Shown one piece after another: positions 16,785 to 26,213 of a stretch of DNA of 64,000 nt. How positions within the stretch are numbered: position 1 is the first letter of the stretch; every line of letters begins with the position of its first letter. This stretch comes from Lacticaseibacillus paracasei subsp. paracasei (GTDB lineage Bacteria > Bacillota > Bacilli > Lactobacillales > Lactobacillaceae), in contig NZ_AP012541.1 of the NCBI RefSeq assembly GCF_000829035.1, forward strand, positions 2,232,001 through 2,296,000, read 5' to 3'. Below the pieces are notes generated by a model. That model was given only the letters and a program-made list of their open reading frames with translations. It was not told the origin of the DNA and did no database searches. The translations under genes and the position numbers were made by a program.

Positions 16785-18512
16785 TCACCGTAGCCCCGCA
16801 TCCAAAGCATACAAGTTCTGATACCGCTCGTCGTGCTTAGCCAAGTGACTAGGGGTATCATTCATCGTCAAACGGCCATCTTCAAGAAAAATGACGCGAT
16901 CAGTTTGATTGACGCCTTGCAAATGATGCGTCACCCAAAGAATGGTTTTGCCTTGCAATACTGTGAACATCGTCTCCAGCAAAGCCTGTTCCGTAATTGG
17001 ATCAAGGCCGACTGTCGGTTCGTCCAACAGCACAATCGGCGCATCCTGTAAAAGAATTCGAGCTAGCGACAAACGTTGCCGTTCACCACCTGAAAAACCG
17101 AAACCTGCTTCCTCGACACTGCTGTTAATACCATTCGGCAATTGGGCTACGAGCTGGTCTAACTTGACTGCCTTAAGAGCAGCGGCAACATCAGCATCGC
17201 TGGCCTGCTCATTGCCTAAGCGGACATTGTTGACAATCGACGTGTTGAATAAAAACGGACTTTGATCCAACACTGCAAAAAGATTGGTGCGATGCTGCTG
17301 ATAAGTCAGGACATCTTGACCGTCGACCAACACGTTGCCAGTTGTCGGCGTTAGGTCACCAAGTACCAGTTGCAACAACGTGGTTTTGCCCATGCCACTG
17401 GGTCCGAGAATCGCAATTTTCTCGCCGCTGTGAACGGTTAGATCAATATCGGTAATTAATTCAGGATCTTTTGGCGTGTATTGAAAACTGAGATGCTGCA
17501 ATGTCATCTCTTTGAACTGAGTCGGTACTGCTTGTTGTTGCGGTAATTGTCGCGTGACCGGCTGCAAATCGTTGAGATGACGAATCGCATCGCGGTATGT
17601 CGGCCATTCGCCAACCCCTTGTGCGATGCCGGAAAACGCTTGATCGAGTGGGAAAACAACCAGTACAAACGCCCCAACCCAGTTAGCACTCGCTTGATTA
17701 CCGGTCCACTCAAGGTTTGTCCAGATCAACATACTAATGACAATTAAGACAAACAGCAGTTGGCCGACAAAGTCTCGGCGCCATTGAAACCGCTTGGACT
17801 TCACCGTCGATGCGGCCAACTTTTTAGGCGCCGCCAGACTTTGAGACATAAAATCCTTTTCGCGATGAGTAATGACCCAATCGGACAAACCGAGCACTGA
17901 ATCCGTCAATGAGACATAGGCATCATGATTCAATTGCTTTTGTTCTGCCTTTCGAAAACGCTCAACTACCAGTCCCCACCAAGGCAGAATCAATACTTGA
18001 AACAACAGCAACAACATAATCCATAGTGCAAAGCCCCAGTTGAACCAACCTAGCAACAAAGTGGCAATAACCGTTAGACCAGCGCCGACCACAGTTGGGA
18101 AAATCATCCGCAAGTATAGATTCTGAATGTGACCAATGTCATCGGCGAGCAAGCCTAGAATATCGCCGGTTTGATGATGTTCGGACACAAAGGCAGCATC
18201 AGTTTCCAACACTTTGTACAATTTTCGCCGCATGTGGCTAGTAATGCGCAACACCCAGTTGTGACTGGTCAACCGTTCAATGTATTGAAACACCGGTCGC
18301 CCAATCCCAAAAGCGCGGGTCAAGACAACCGTGACATAAATAGCTGCAAACAATGGCTTCGTGGCACTTTTGTCAATCAGAAAACCTGACGTGAACATCA
18401 AGGCACCAGCAAAGACAAAGGTCATAACCCCCAGAATTAACGACCAGAAGAGTAAGCCGCGATAGCGTTTCAAGTCTGGGCGAACCCAGTGCTCATTTTT
18501 CAACCAATGCAT
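16785..18512 (-). CDS. cydC: CydC subunit of the cytochrome bd assembly ABC exporter
   Basis: 575 residues from the ATG at 18512, preceded by GAGGTGA; longer in-frame starts would lie deep inside cydD. The exporter-type membrane domain (1-300) is followed by an ATPase with Walker A GPSGMGKTT, signature FSGGERQRLSLARIL, Walker B VLLDEPTVGLD and H-loop VTHH. It pairs with CydD to export reduced thiols (cysteine/glutathione in E. coli) or to handle heme, needed to assemble functional cytochrome bd. It overlaps cydD by 20 bp and is the last gene of cydABDC, followed by a strong terminator. Confidence 0.93.
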   Translation of the reverse strand: MHWLKNEHWVRPDLKRYRGLLFWSLILGVMTFVFAGALMFTSGFLIDKSATKPLFAAIYVTVVLTRAFGIGRPVFQYIERLTSHNWVLRITSHMRRKLYKVLETDAAFVSEHHQTGDILGLLADDIGHIQNLYLRMIFPTVVGAGLTVIATLLLGWFNWGFALWIMLLLLFQVLILPWWGLVVERFRKAEQKQLNHDAYVSLTDSVLGLSDWVITHREKDFMSQSLAAPKKLAASTVKSKRFQWRRDFVGQLLFVLIVISMLIWTNLEWTGNQASANWVGAFVLVVFPLDQAFSGIAQGVGEWPTYRDAIRHLNDLQPVTRQLPQQQAVPTQFKEMTLQHLSFQYTPKDPELITDIDLTVHSGEKIAILGPSGMGKTTLLQLVLGDLTPTTGNVLVDGQDVLTYQQHRTNLFAVLDQSPFLFNTSIVNNVRLGNEQASDADVAAALKAVKLDQLVAQLPNGINSSVEEAGFGFSGGERQRLSLARILLQDAPIVLLDEPTVGLDPITEQALLETMFTVLQGKTILWVTHHLQGVNQTDRVIFLEDGRLTMNDTPSHLAKHDERYQNLYALDAGLR

Positions 18513-20235
18513 TGAATTCACCTCGCATTTCGTGCACAAGGGCCTGATACGGCTTAGAATGTGCCGCCAGCTCACTTGGGGTCCCTTCAGCAATGATCTT
18601 GCCACCATCAACCACAATCACGCGATCCATTTGATTGAGCCAGTGTAGCCGATGGGTCGCAAAAATCACGAGCCGATTTTTGAACAGCGGCACAAGCGTT
18701 TCTTTTAACTCGGCTTCAGTTTCAATATCCAAATGGGCAGTTGGTTCGTCAAACAACCAAATCGAGCGATTCGTATCAATCAAAGTCCGCGCCAACGCAA
18801 TTCGCTGGGCCTGACCGCCGGAAATACCACGACCGCCTTCCCCGATTCTCGTTGCATAGCCGTCTGCCAAAGTTTCGATCCAATGACTCAACCCCGCCGC
18901 CTCAGCTGCCTGTTTCACATCTTCATCTGACGCATCCGGCCGATAAAACCGGATATTGGCAGCGATCGTATCCGCAAATAGATACGGATCTTGTGGGATA
19001 TAACTCAAATGATCTTGCCAAGCTGCTTGGGTCATATGCGGTACCTTCGTTCCTCGAACCGTCATGGCAGCTTTTTGCGGCTGCAAGAAACCGCCAATCA
19101 AATTGAGTAATGTTGATTTACCTGACCCGCTAGCACCGATAATCGCCACTTTTTCCGTGCCGGTAAACTGCAGATTAGCATCTTGAATGCCCGCGCGTTC
19201 ATTTGGATAGGTGAAATCGAGGTGGTTAATGGTTACCGTATCCTGAGCCTGCCACCTTGAAAAAGCCGGTAACACATTGGTATCAGTAGGTAATGGCTGA
19301 TCAATCACTTGCCAAATCGCCTTCATCGCATTTTTGCCATTCAAGGTGGCATGGTAGTCAGTCCCAAAATCACGAATCGGCATGAAATATTCCGGTGCCA
19401 AGATCAGCGCAACCATTGCTGGATAGAGTGGGATCGCGCCATCCATCAATTTGATCCCGAGGAAAACCGCAACAACTGCAATCGACAAGGTGGTGAAGAA
19501 GTCTAGCGCAAACGTTGAGAGCATCGCGATGCGCAAGACGCCCATGGTTTGTTTTCGATAGTCTTCCGACACATCGTACACATTATTCGCGTATTGCCGA
19601 CTAATCCCCATCAACTGCAAAGTTTTTAAACCACGCAAGGAGTCAATGAAATGATTGCTCATCTTTTGAAACCCAGCATATTGGCTTTCAGATTTATCCT
19701 GTGCTGCCAAGCCAAGAATCACCATGAACAAAATGATAATTGGAAACATGATCAGCAAGGTGAAGCCAGTTAGCCAGTTTTCGTACCAAATATAGGCAAC
19801 TAAAACCCACGGAATAATACTCATGTTCAGTATTTTGTTCAAAATCAGTTCAATATAATTTTCGGCTTCGGGAATGCCATCCAGCGCCATCGTGACCAAA
19901 TTACCGGTTCCTTCCTTGGCAACGGCAGCCGGCCCCAACGCATACAAGTGCTTGAGCAATTGGGCTTGTAGCCAGGCCGAACTAGTCATGGCAAATCGTG
20001 CCCCGATGCGATTGCGCACCCAAACAATGAGCTGACGAATCACAAAGGCAGTCGCAAAAAGTCCTAACGGAAGCCATAAGCCTGCTAAACTTTGCCGGTT
20101 CCAAGAATGAACGATCCCTTCAGCAAGAAATTTTCCTTGTAATAAAATAACAAAAGCTTGCACGAGCGCAAACCCGGCAAGCATTGTCATAATTCGTTTC
20201 ATTCCCGAAAGGCGCATGAGCGTCTTATCGATCAT
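18493..20235 (-). CDS. cydD: CydD subunit of the cytochrome bd assembly ABC exporter
   Basis: 580 residues. The membrane domain has the CydD hallmark region (TMGVLRIAMLSTFALDFF through LAPEYFMPIRDFG). The ATPase has Walker A GASGSGKST, signature ISGGQAQRIALARTL and Walker B IWLFDEPTAHLD. The start overlaps the cydB stop by 4 bp. It forms a heterodimer with CydC and is required for maturation of the bd oxidase encoded upstream. It is one of two CydDC-type ABC pairs in this window; this one is assigned by operon context and by the hallmark region. Confidence 0.94.
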   Translation of the reverse strand: MIDKTLMRLSGMKRIMTMLAGFALVQAFVILLQGKFLAEGIVHSWNRQSLAGLWLPLGLFATAFVIRQLIVWVRNRIGARFAMTSSAWLQAQLLKHLYALGPAAVAKEGTGNLVTMALDGIPEAENYIELILNKILNMSIIPWVLVAYIWYENWLTGFTLLIMFPIIILFMVILGLAAQDKSESQYAGFQKMSNHFIDSLRGLKTLQLMGISRQYANNVYDVSEDYRKQTMGVLRIAMLSTFALDFFTTLSIAVVAVFLGIKLMDGAIPLYPAMVALILAPEYFMPIRDFGTDYHATLNGKNAMKAIWQVIDQPLPTDTNVLPAFSRWQAQDTVTINHLDFTYPNERAGIQDANLQFTGTEKVAIIGASGSGKSTLLNLIGGFLQPQKAAMTVRGTKVPHMTQAAWQDHLSYIPQDPYLFADTIAANIRFYRPDASDEDVKQAAEAAGLSHWIETLADGYATRIGEGGRGISGGQAQRIALARTLIDTNRSIWLFDEPTAHLDIETEAELKETLVPLFKNRLVIFATHRLHWLNQMDRVIVVDGGKIIAEGTPSELAAHSKPYQALVHEMRGEFNALVEK

Positions 20236-21245
20236 TCACTAACCGCTCCTTTTGCTTGAATCCGCTTGTGGAAGACCACATAGCTCCAGATGAAGTATGC
20301 CAAGGCAATTGGCAGCAGAATCACAGCGACAATCGTCATAATGGTCAGCGTCAACGGGCTAGCACTGGCGTCTTTTGCCAAAATGGACATAGCCGCATCT
20401 TGACCAATCATAACGCGTGGGAACAAGCCGTTGAAAATCACACCGACAACCCCGACAAGCCCTAGGGCACTGCCAACAAATGACAACACTTCATTATCTT
20501 TAAGCACGCCAACATGAGCGGCAACTGTCGAGCCAACAATCACAACCAAAATCAACAAAGTGCTGATTGGGCGTTCTTTGAAGAAGTCGGTCATAAAGAA
20601 TAGAAGGACAGCGAAGACAACTTCACCAGCATACAACAAGTAGTACAACTTGCTGTTCCAGTCACGCGCACGCTTGCGCAAGTCGCCAGTCGTTTTCAGA
20701 CGAATAAAGTTTAAACCGTGCATGAGCATCATCAAAGTGACCGCAACTCCGCCGACAATTGTCAAAAGGTTGATTTGATTACCTAAAGTAGGATAAACAT
20801 CACCAGCCTTGGTAATTGGTAACGGTTGAATGATCGCGGTAAAAATCATCCCTAAGATGAACGGTGGGATTAAACTGCCGCAAGCCAAAGCCCAACGCCA
20901 GATATTTCGACCTCTTTTGGTCTCGGCATGTGCAGCAAATTCAAACGACACGCCGCGAACAATCAAACCGAACAACACAAGGAAGAACATGATGTAAAAC
21001 CCCGAGAAGAGGCTGGCATACCACATTGGATAAGAGGCAAACATCGCGCCACCAGCTGTGATCAGCCAAACTTCGTTCCCATCCCAATGTGGGCCGATTG
21101 TGGCAACGAGTTGATCTTCTTCGTCAGAGTTACGCGCCAATAGCTTGGTTGACATACCAACCCCGAAGTCAAAGCCTTCAAGGACGAAGAAGCCGCTGAA
21201 AAGGACAAACAATAAGAAGAACCACAAAATCTGTAACCAGCTCAT
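20232..21245 (-). CDS. cydB: Cytochrome bd ubiquinol/menaquinol oxidase subunit II
   Basis: 337 residues with about nine membrane helices. The N-terminus LFSGFFVLEGFDFGVGM is the CydB signature and the GPHWDGNEVWLITAGGA motif is intact. It is the structural partner of CydA in the quinol:O2 oxidoreductase. In lactobacilli of this group the enzyme works only when heme (and often menaquinone) is supplied from outside, which is knowledge of the group. It overlaps both neighbours by 4 bp, so cydA-cydB-cydD are translationally coupled. Confidence 0.97.
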   Translation of the reverse strand: MSWLQILWFFLLFVLFSGFFVLEGFDFGVGMSTKLLARNSDEEDQLVATIGPHWDGNEVWLITAGGAMFASYPMWYASLFSGFYIMFFLVLFGLIVRGVSFEFAAHAETKRGRNIWRWALACGSLIPPFILGMIFTAIIQPLPITKAGDVYPTLGNQINLLTIVGGVAVTLMMLMHGLNFIRLKTTGDLRKRARDWNSKLYYLLYAGEVVFAVLLFFMTDFFKERPISTLLILVVIVGSTVAAHVGVLKDNEVLSFVGSALGLVGVVGVIFNGLFPRVMIGQDAAMSILAKDASASPLTLTIMTIVAVILLPIALAYFIWSYVVFHKRIQAKGAVSE

Positions 21246-22666
21246 TTTGCGAACGCCTCCTTAGCAAACGGATCACTGTTGACCCCGTAGTCAGTGTTCA
21301 GATCGCCTTCAGGACCCTTCTTAAGCACGCGATGTGAGTAATAAATCATGACACCGCCGAGCAAGGTGAAGATCAAGAAGTAGCAAATGTTAGTGAACAG
21401 TAACTGTCCAGCTGTCGTTGTCGGCGAAACCGCATCGGCAATTGAATACAGGCCGTAGACAACCCATGGATACCGACCAAGTTCAGTGATAAACCAACCA
21501 GCCGTATTAATGATGAATGGGAGCCACAGCGCAAAGCCGAGAATATACAATAGCCAACGCTGATTAAGCAAGGTATCTTTCTTCTTCCGGCTAAACCAGA
21601 GACCTAGAACGCCGAGCAGGAACAGAAGAACGCCACCGCCAGCCATGACCCGGAAGCTCCAGAACAAGGTTTTAACCGGCACATAATAGTCCCTGTCTTT
21701 GCCATATTTAGCTTGAAGCTCCTTATTAGCTGTCTCCATGCCTTTGACTGCGCCGTTCATTTTATGATACGACAGCAAACTTAATAGATATGGCACTTCA
21801 ATATTGCCACTGGTCGTATGATCTTTAGTATTGATTAATTCGACAAGCGTCCATGGTGCTGGATCACTGGTATCTTTATAAATTCCTTCAGTTGCCGCAA
21901 ACTTCATCGGCTGATCTTTAATGATGAATTGTGTCTGCAAATCACCAAAACCGATTGCGCATGCAGAAGCGATGGTGCCAACAATCAAGCCAACTCTAAG
22001 AGACTTCTTGTAAAAGTCAACTTGATCTTTTTTAAGCAAACGCCATGCGGCCATGCCGGCTACAGCAAAGCCAGCCGTCGTAAAGGCACCGAAAATAACA
22101 TGCGGAAATTCAACCCACAGTTGCGGATTCGTGATCACGGCACCAAAGTCGACTAGTTTAACCCGACCCGTTGCTTGATTAATCGCAAAACCGGTTGGAT
22201 GCTGCATGAAGGCATTCGCCGACAGAATCCAAATGGCTGACAGCGTGGTGCCTAGCCATGTCATCCAAATAAAGATAGCGTGAACAGCCGGTTTGAAACG
22301 ATCCCACGTGAACATCCACAAACCGATGAAAGTCGATTCCATGAAGAATGCCAGTAACGCTTCAATCGCCAGTGGCACCCCAAAGATGTCACCCATAAAC
22401 CGTGAATAATTAGACCAGTTCATGCCAAACTGAAATTCTTGAATAATACCTGTAACGACCCCAACCGCAAAGCTGAGTAAGAAGATCTTGCCCCAGAACT
22501 TGGCCATCTTCTTATATGTTTCATTCTTTTTGCGCACATACATCGTTTCCATAATGGCGGTAACAAGCCCCATACCAATTGAAAACGGCACAAAGAAGAA
22601 ATGGAAAACGGTCGTCATCGCGAACTGAAAACGAGCTAGCGATAATACGTCCATTGCCAATAGCAT
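21242..22666 (-). CDS. cydA: Cytochrome bd ubiquinol/menaquinol oxidase subunit I
   Basis: 474 residues. His22 in TTVFHFFFVPFSIG is the heme b595 ligand position, and GRYPWVVYG corresponds to the family GRQPW motif. The quinol-binding Q-loop is the short Firmicute type. About nine helices. The start ATG has GGGAGG eight bases upstream. It oxidises quinol and reduces O2 to water with heme b558, b595 and d, conserving a proton gradient and removing oxygen. First gene of cydABDC. A hairpin with a T run lies in the leader or upstream spacer. Confidence 0.97.
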   Translation of the reverse strand: MLLAMDVLSLARFQFAMTTVFHFFFVPFSIGMGLVTAIMETMYVRKKNETYKKMAKFWGKIFLLSFAVGVVTGIIQEFQFGMNWSNYSRFMGDIFGVPLAIEALLAFFMESTFIGLWMFTWDRFKPAVHAIFIWMTWLGTTLSAIWILSANAFMQHPTGFAINQATGRVKLVDFGAVITNPQLWVEFPHVIFGAFTTAGFAVAGMAAWRLLKKDQVDFYKKSLRVGLIVGTIASACAIGFGDLQTQFIIKDQPMKFAATEGIYKDTSDPAPWTLVELINTKDHTTSGNIEVPYLLSLLSYHKMNGAVKGMETANKELQAKYGKDRDYYVPVKTLFWSFRVMAGGGVLLFLLGVLGLWFSRKKKDTLLNQRWLLYILGFALWLPFIINTAGWFITELGRYPWVVYGLYSIADAVSPTTTAGQLLFTNICYFLIFTLLGGVMIYYSHRVLKKGPEGDLNTDYGVNSDPFAKEAFAK

Positions 22667-22740
22667 ATGTTTTTCCTCCCTTACTAGATTGATTCCAATC
22701 TAAGTATACCCCTGAGTTTTATTTTTTAAAAACCAAAAAC

Positions 22741-22766
22741 CCAAAAAATAGCATTGAAATAATGCT
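22741..22766 (-). terminator. Hairpin with T run upstream of cydA
   Basis: Minus strand AGCATT atttc AATGCT followed by ATTTTTTGG, about 75-100 bases upstream of the cydA start and 140 past the pdp stop. It is either the pdp terminator or an attenuator in the cyd leader; the sequence does not decide. Confidence 0.5.
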
Positions 22767-22904
22767 TTTCATCATTCACATCAAGTCAAAACTGTTATGA
22801 TATACAGCTGCACGCTTAATTGACGGCGTTTCGGCCACCAAACAAATATTAACTAAAACCATTTTGAAAACACCTTTGAAAACGATGGAAGAATGAAAAC
22901 GTAT

Positions 22905-24209
22905 TTAGGGGCGAATCACTTCTTGAATCAGCGGCGTTTTTTTCGGCGCTTTATCGCCAATATGATAAGCGTTTCTGACCATGTTGCTGATAGCGTCAAC
23001 GTTCTCGGTGTCGGCATGCAGCGTAACCAACGTATCGCCTTTGGTCACAGGTGTCCCCAATTTTTTATGCAGAACAAGCCCTACTGCCAAGTCTAAAATA
23101 TCATCTTTTTTCGCTCGACCGCCACCAAGTTGCATCGCTGCCAAACCCAGAGCATTTGTGTCAATTTGGTCAACAATGCCAGATTCGGCAGCTTTGACAG
23201 CAATTCGATACTTAGCTTGTGGCAGTTTGCGTGGATCATCCACTACTGAAGCATCCCCGCCTTGTGCTGTGATCAATTGCTTGAAGGCATTCAACGCACG
23301 CCCGTCACGCAGCGCATCTTCGGCTAAGCCGCTGGCAATCTCTAGACTTGCCGCCTTGCCGCCAAGCACCAGCATCTGTGCTGCCAACGCAACGGTAAGA
23401 TCATGGACATCTTTCGGACCACGATTTTTAAGAATGGCAATAGATTCCGCAATTTCCAGACTATTACCAATCGTAATGCCCAGCGGCTGGCTCATGTCTG
23501 TCAACAAAGCCACACTTTTAACCCCAGCGGTTTTGCTGATACCCACCAAGGCTTTGGCCAACGCCCGCGCATCTTCGGTGGTCTTCATAAATGCGCCATT
23601 GCCGACTTTCACATCAAAGACCAAGGCATTCGTACCACTGGCTAACTTTTTACTCATGATCGACCCCGCAATCAACGGAATCGATTCAACCGTACCTGTG
23701 ACATCGCGCAAAGCGTAAATCCGTCGATCTGCTGGCGCAACCTCGCCGCTCGCACTGATAATGGCTTCATTGATTTGCTGTACCTGCTGCTTGAATTGGG
23801 TTTCGCTTTCCACAACATTGAAGCCAGGAATGCTCTCAAGTTTGTCCAATGTACCGCCCGTGTGACCAAGACCGCGTCCGGAAATCATCGGCACCGGCAC
23901 ACCTAGACACGCAACCAGCGGCGCCAAAGGAATACTAATTTTGTCACCGACACCGCCAGTACTGTGTTTATCGACTTTAATACCCGGAATATCGCTCAAA
24001 TCAAGTACGTCACCGGAATGCAGCATTGCAAAAGCAAAATGGCTGCGTTCCTCTGGCGTCATACCATTAAAATAAACCGCCATCAGAAAAGCACTCATCT
24101 GATAATCCGGAATTGCTTTTGCCGTATACTGTTCAATCATCCAAGTGAGCTCTTCATTGGTTAAAGCTTTGTGATCACGTTTTTTCGTGATTAAATCGAC
24201 CATGCGCAT
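22905..24209 (-). CDS. pdp: Pyrimidine-nucleoside phosphorylase
   Basis: 434 residues, the normal length. The thymidine/pyrimidine phosphorylase signature SGRGLGHTGGTLDKLESI is intact, and KHSTGGVGDKISIPLAPL supplies the phosphate-binding loop. It cleaves uridine, deoxyuridine and thymidine to the base and (deoxy)ribose 1-phosphate in nucleoside salvage. Two closely spaced ATGs (24209, 24203) follow AGGGTGATG; the first is kept. It is divergent from the adenosine deaminase gene across a 520-base spacer filled by three palindromic repeats. A -10 candidate TACAAT lies at 24242-24247. Confidence 0.96.
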   Translation of the reverse strand: MRMVDLITKKRDHKALTNEELTWMIEQYTAKAIPDYQMSAFLMAVYFNGMTPEERSHFAFAMLHSGDVLDLSDIPGIKVDKHSTGGVGDKISIPLAPLVACLGVPVPMISGRGLGHTGGTLDKLESIPGFNVVESETQFKQQVQQINEAIISASGEVAPADRRIYALRDVTGTVESIPLIAGSIMSKKLASGTNALVFDVKVGNGAFMKTTEDARALAKALVGISKTAGVKSVALLTDMSQPLGITIGNSLEIAESIAILKNRGPKDVHDLTVALAAQMLVLGGKAASLEIASGLAEDALRDGRALNAFKQLITAQGGDASVVDDPRKLPQAKYRIAVKAAESGIVDQIDTNALGLAAMQLGGGRAKKDDILDLAVGLVLHKKLGTPVTKGDTLVTLHADTENVDAISNMVRNAYHIGDKAPKKTPLIQEVIRP

Positions 24210-24286
24210 CTCTCATCACCCTTTTCCCAGTTATTCATTCCATTGTACCGCGTCACGCGCCGCCTATGTTAAACTCTAAACAATCA

Positions 24287-24404
24287 GAGCGTGAACCAGC
24301 CCGGTCAGAAACCGGAGTGTAAGTGGCCTTGGATGTGATGGTCGGGCTTTGACCATTGCATCCAAGGTCCTTACACGCAGGTTTCTGGGCTGGTGAACGC
24401 GTTT
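24287..24404 (+). repeat. Palindromic repeat family 1, array 1 copy A
   Basis: 118-bp element. Outer arms gcgt/acgc, ccagccc/gggctgg and agaaacc/ggtttct, then tgtaag/cttaca, ccttggatg/catccaagg and atggtc/gaccat around a gggcttt loop. Nearly identical to copy 24536-24653. Confidence 0.92.
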
Positions 24405-24408
24405 AAAA

Positions 24409-24528
24409 GAGCGTGAACTGGCGCGTTTAGAAACCGAAGCATAAGTGGCCTCAAGCCTAAATAGCTGGGCTTTGGCTATTTAGGCTTGAGGTCCTTATGT
24501 GCAGGTTTCTGCACCAGTGAACGCGTTT
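24409..24528 (+). repeat. Palindromic repeat family 1, array 1 copy B
   Basis: Same architecture, but the central stem is replaced by caagcctaaatagc / gctatttaggcttg and the outer arm by actggcgc / gcaccagt, each still complementary. It sits between two near-identical A copies. Confidence 0.92.
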
Positions 24529-24535
24529 CAGCCAA

Positions 24536-24653
24536 GAGCGTGAACCAGCCCGGTCAGAAACCGGAGTGTAAGTGGGCTTGGATGTGATGGTCGGGCTTTG
24601 ACCATTGCATCCAAGGTCCTTACATGCAGGTTTCTGGGCTGGTGAACGCGTTT
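24536..24653 (+). repeat. Palindromic repeat family 1, array 1 copy A'
   Basis: Differs from the first A copy at only about two positions (gtgggcttgg for gtggccttgg, and acatgc for acacgc). It ends 79 bases before the adenosine deaminase start. Confidence 0.92.
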
Positions 24654-24732
24654 AAACAGACGCGAACCAATCACCCCTCGGTCATGCCGACCACTCTTTA
24701 TTGCCTGCGAACTTGTTTAGGAGGAAAACTTG

Positions 24733-25752
24733 ATGGACTTTCAAACATTACATCAACTAAGCAAAACCGAACTACATTGTCATTTAGACGGCTCATTGTC
24801 GTTAAGTTGCATTCGTCAGCTCGCGAAAATGATCGACCGAAAATTACCGGCGACTGACGACGAACTGCGGCGACTGGTTCAGGCACCAGCAGATTCCGAG
24901 AATTTAGGTGATTATCTCAAAGCCTTCGACTTCGTGGCCCCCTTGCTGCAAACCAAAAAGGCCTTGCAACTCGCGGCCTACGATGTCGTTGAACAAGCGG
25001 CTGAAGAAAACGTCCGCTATATCGAAATTCGCTTTGCGCCCGTATTTTCCCTAGCAGGCGGATTATCGCTGGTCGAAGCAACGCAAGCCGTCATCGAAGG
25101 CTTACACCAAGGCATGGCAACATATGACATCATGGCGAAGGCCTTAGTCTGTGGCATGCGACAGTTGCCCAACACCGATAACCAAACAATGTTTAAAACC
25201 ACCGCCCCACTACTTGGTTCAACACTCGTCGGCGGTGACTTTGCCGGCAACGAAGCTGATTTTCCAACGAACGTGTGCGCGCCGGCCATTAAAACTGCTC
25301 AATCCCTTGGCGTGCCGCTTACGTTTCATGCCGGCGAATGTCATTGCCCGCAAAACATTGCTGAAGCGGTACGACTCGGCATTCCGCGGATTGGCCATGC
25401 CACCGCTTGTTTTGATCAACCGGCACTCATTGAGAAAATTGTTGAAACTGGCACCACAGTTGAACTTTGCCTCACGAGCAACCTCCAAACGAAAGCCGCT
25501 CGTACACTTGCTGAGTTTCCATATCAGGCGCTTAAAAAAGCTGGTGCCAAAATCACCATTAACACTGATAATCGAACAGTCTCGAATACCACGTTAACCC
25601 AGGAATATCAGCGTTATCAGCAAGCTTTTGGTACAACAGCAGCTGACTTTTTAGCATTCAATTTAAACGCCATTGATGCAGCTTTCATTCCTGATGCCGA
25701 TAAGAAATCATTACGCGACCAGTTACATCAAGATTACGCAACTTATTGTTAA
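24733..25752 (+). CDS. add: Adenosine deaminase
   Basis: 339 residues from the ATG at 24733 with AGGAGG eight bases upstream. Zinc and active-site motifs are present: HCHLDGS (His15, His17), FHAGEC, IGHATAC and INTDNRTVS, the last being the form found in many bacterial adenosine deaminases. It converts adenosine and deoxyadenosine to (deoxy)inosine in cytoplasmic purine salvage, complementing the divergent pyrimidine phosphorylase gene. It is monocistronic, with a terminator right after the stop. No convincing promoter is visible in the short stretch between the repeat array and the start. Confidence 0.95.
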   Translation: MDFQTLHQLSKTELHCHLDGSLSLSCIRQLAKMIDRKLPATDDELRRLVQAPADSENLGDYLKAFDFVAPLLQTKKALQLAAYDVVEQAAEENVRYIEIRFAPVFSLAGGLSLVEATQAVIEGLHQGMATYDIMAKALVCGMRQLPNTDNQTMFKTTAPLLGSTLVGGDFAGNEADFPTNVCAPAIKTAQSLGVPLTFHAGECHCPQNIAEAVRLGIPRIGHATACFDQPALIEKIVETGTTVELCLTSNLQTKAARTLAEFPYQALKKAGAKITINTDNRTVSNTTLTQEYQRYQQAFGTTAADFLAFNLNAIDAAFIPDADKKSLRDQLHQDYATYC

Positions 25753-25762
25753 TTTTCCCCAA

Positions 25763-25805
25763 TTAAAAGACAAGCCATGATCACGCCTATTGCTTGTCTT
25801 TTTTA
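25763..25805 (+). terminator. Terminator of add
   Basis: AAAAGACAAGC / GCTTGTCTTTTTT stem followed by T run, eleven bases after the stop. Confidence 0.85.
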
Positions 25806-25970
25806 ATGCAGTTAACCAAGGCCTTGCTGATCAGGCGCTTAATCATTGCTTAATGAAAGCGCCACAACTTCGTCACGAATAAAGCCCAAATTCACCGCAC
25901 ATTCATCCCGCCAAAGCCACAGCCCCTTGTTATGCTGATTTTATCAACAAACGAAAGAAGGATGATGCAT

Positions 25971-26213
25971 ATGTTGATTAATCAAACTAATGTCATCGCA
26001 ACCCAATTACAACAAATTGCTTACCCGTATATTAACGCCATTACTGAAACCGGCGTCCCGATCACAATTACAACCAATCAAAAACAGCGCGATGACCCCG
26101 CCTTTTGGCAGAGCATCAGCGCTATCCTGAAAGCTCGTTTATGGGTACCCGTTTCAAAGAAGTACCATGAATTAACCGACCATGACTGGCTGGCGACACC
26201 AGAAATGCCCTAA
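25971..26213 (+). CDS. Small protein of unknown function
   Basis: 80 residues from the ATG at 25971, with AAGAAGG nine bases upstream. Two further in-frame ATGs at 25962 and 25965 are too close to that site. No membrane segment or signal, and the composition is soluble (MLINQTNVIATQLQQIAYPY start, TDHDWLATPEMP end). Family not recognised. Its stop codon directly abuts the stop codon of the convergent 162-residue gene with no spacer, leaving no room for a terminator. Confidence 0.6.
   Translation: MLINQTNVIATQLQQIAYPYINAITETGVPITITTNQKQRDDPAFWQSISAILKARLWVPVSKKYHELTDHDWLATPEMP

Noticed and set aside
22767..22830. Rex site upstream of cydA
   Set aside because: Only a single half-site (TGTGAA) is present with no matching second half.
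22981..23718. 245-codon plus-strand frame opposite pdp
   Set aside because: Antisense to a clear pyrimidine phosphorylase; Ser/Ala/Pro-rich shadow translation without motifs.
24287..24653. CRISPR array
   Set aside because: The three units are ~120-bp hairpins with 4-7 base gaps. There are no short identical repeats with unique spacers and no cas genes.
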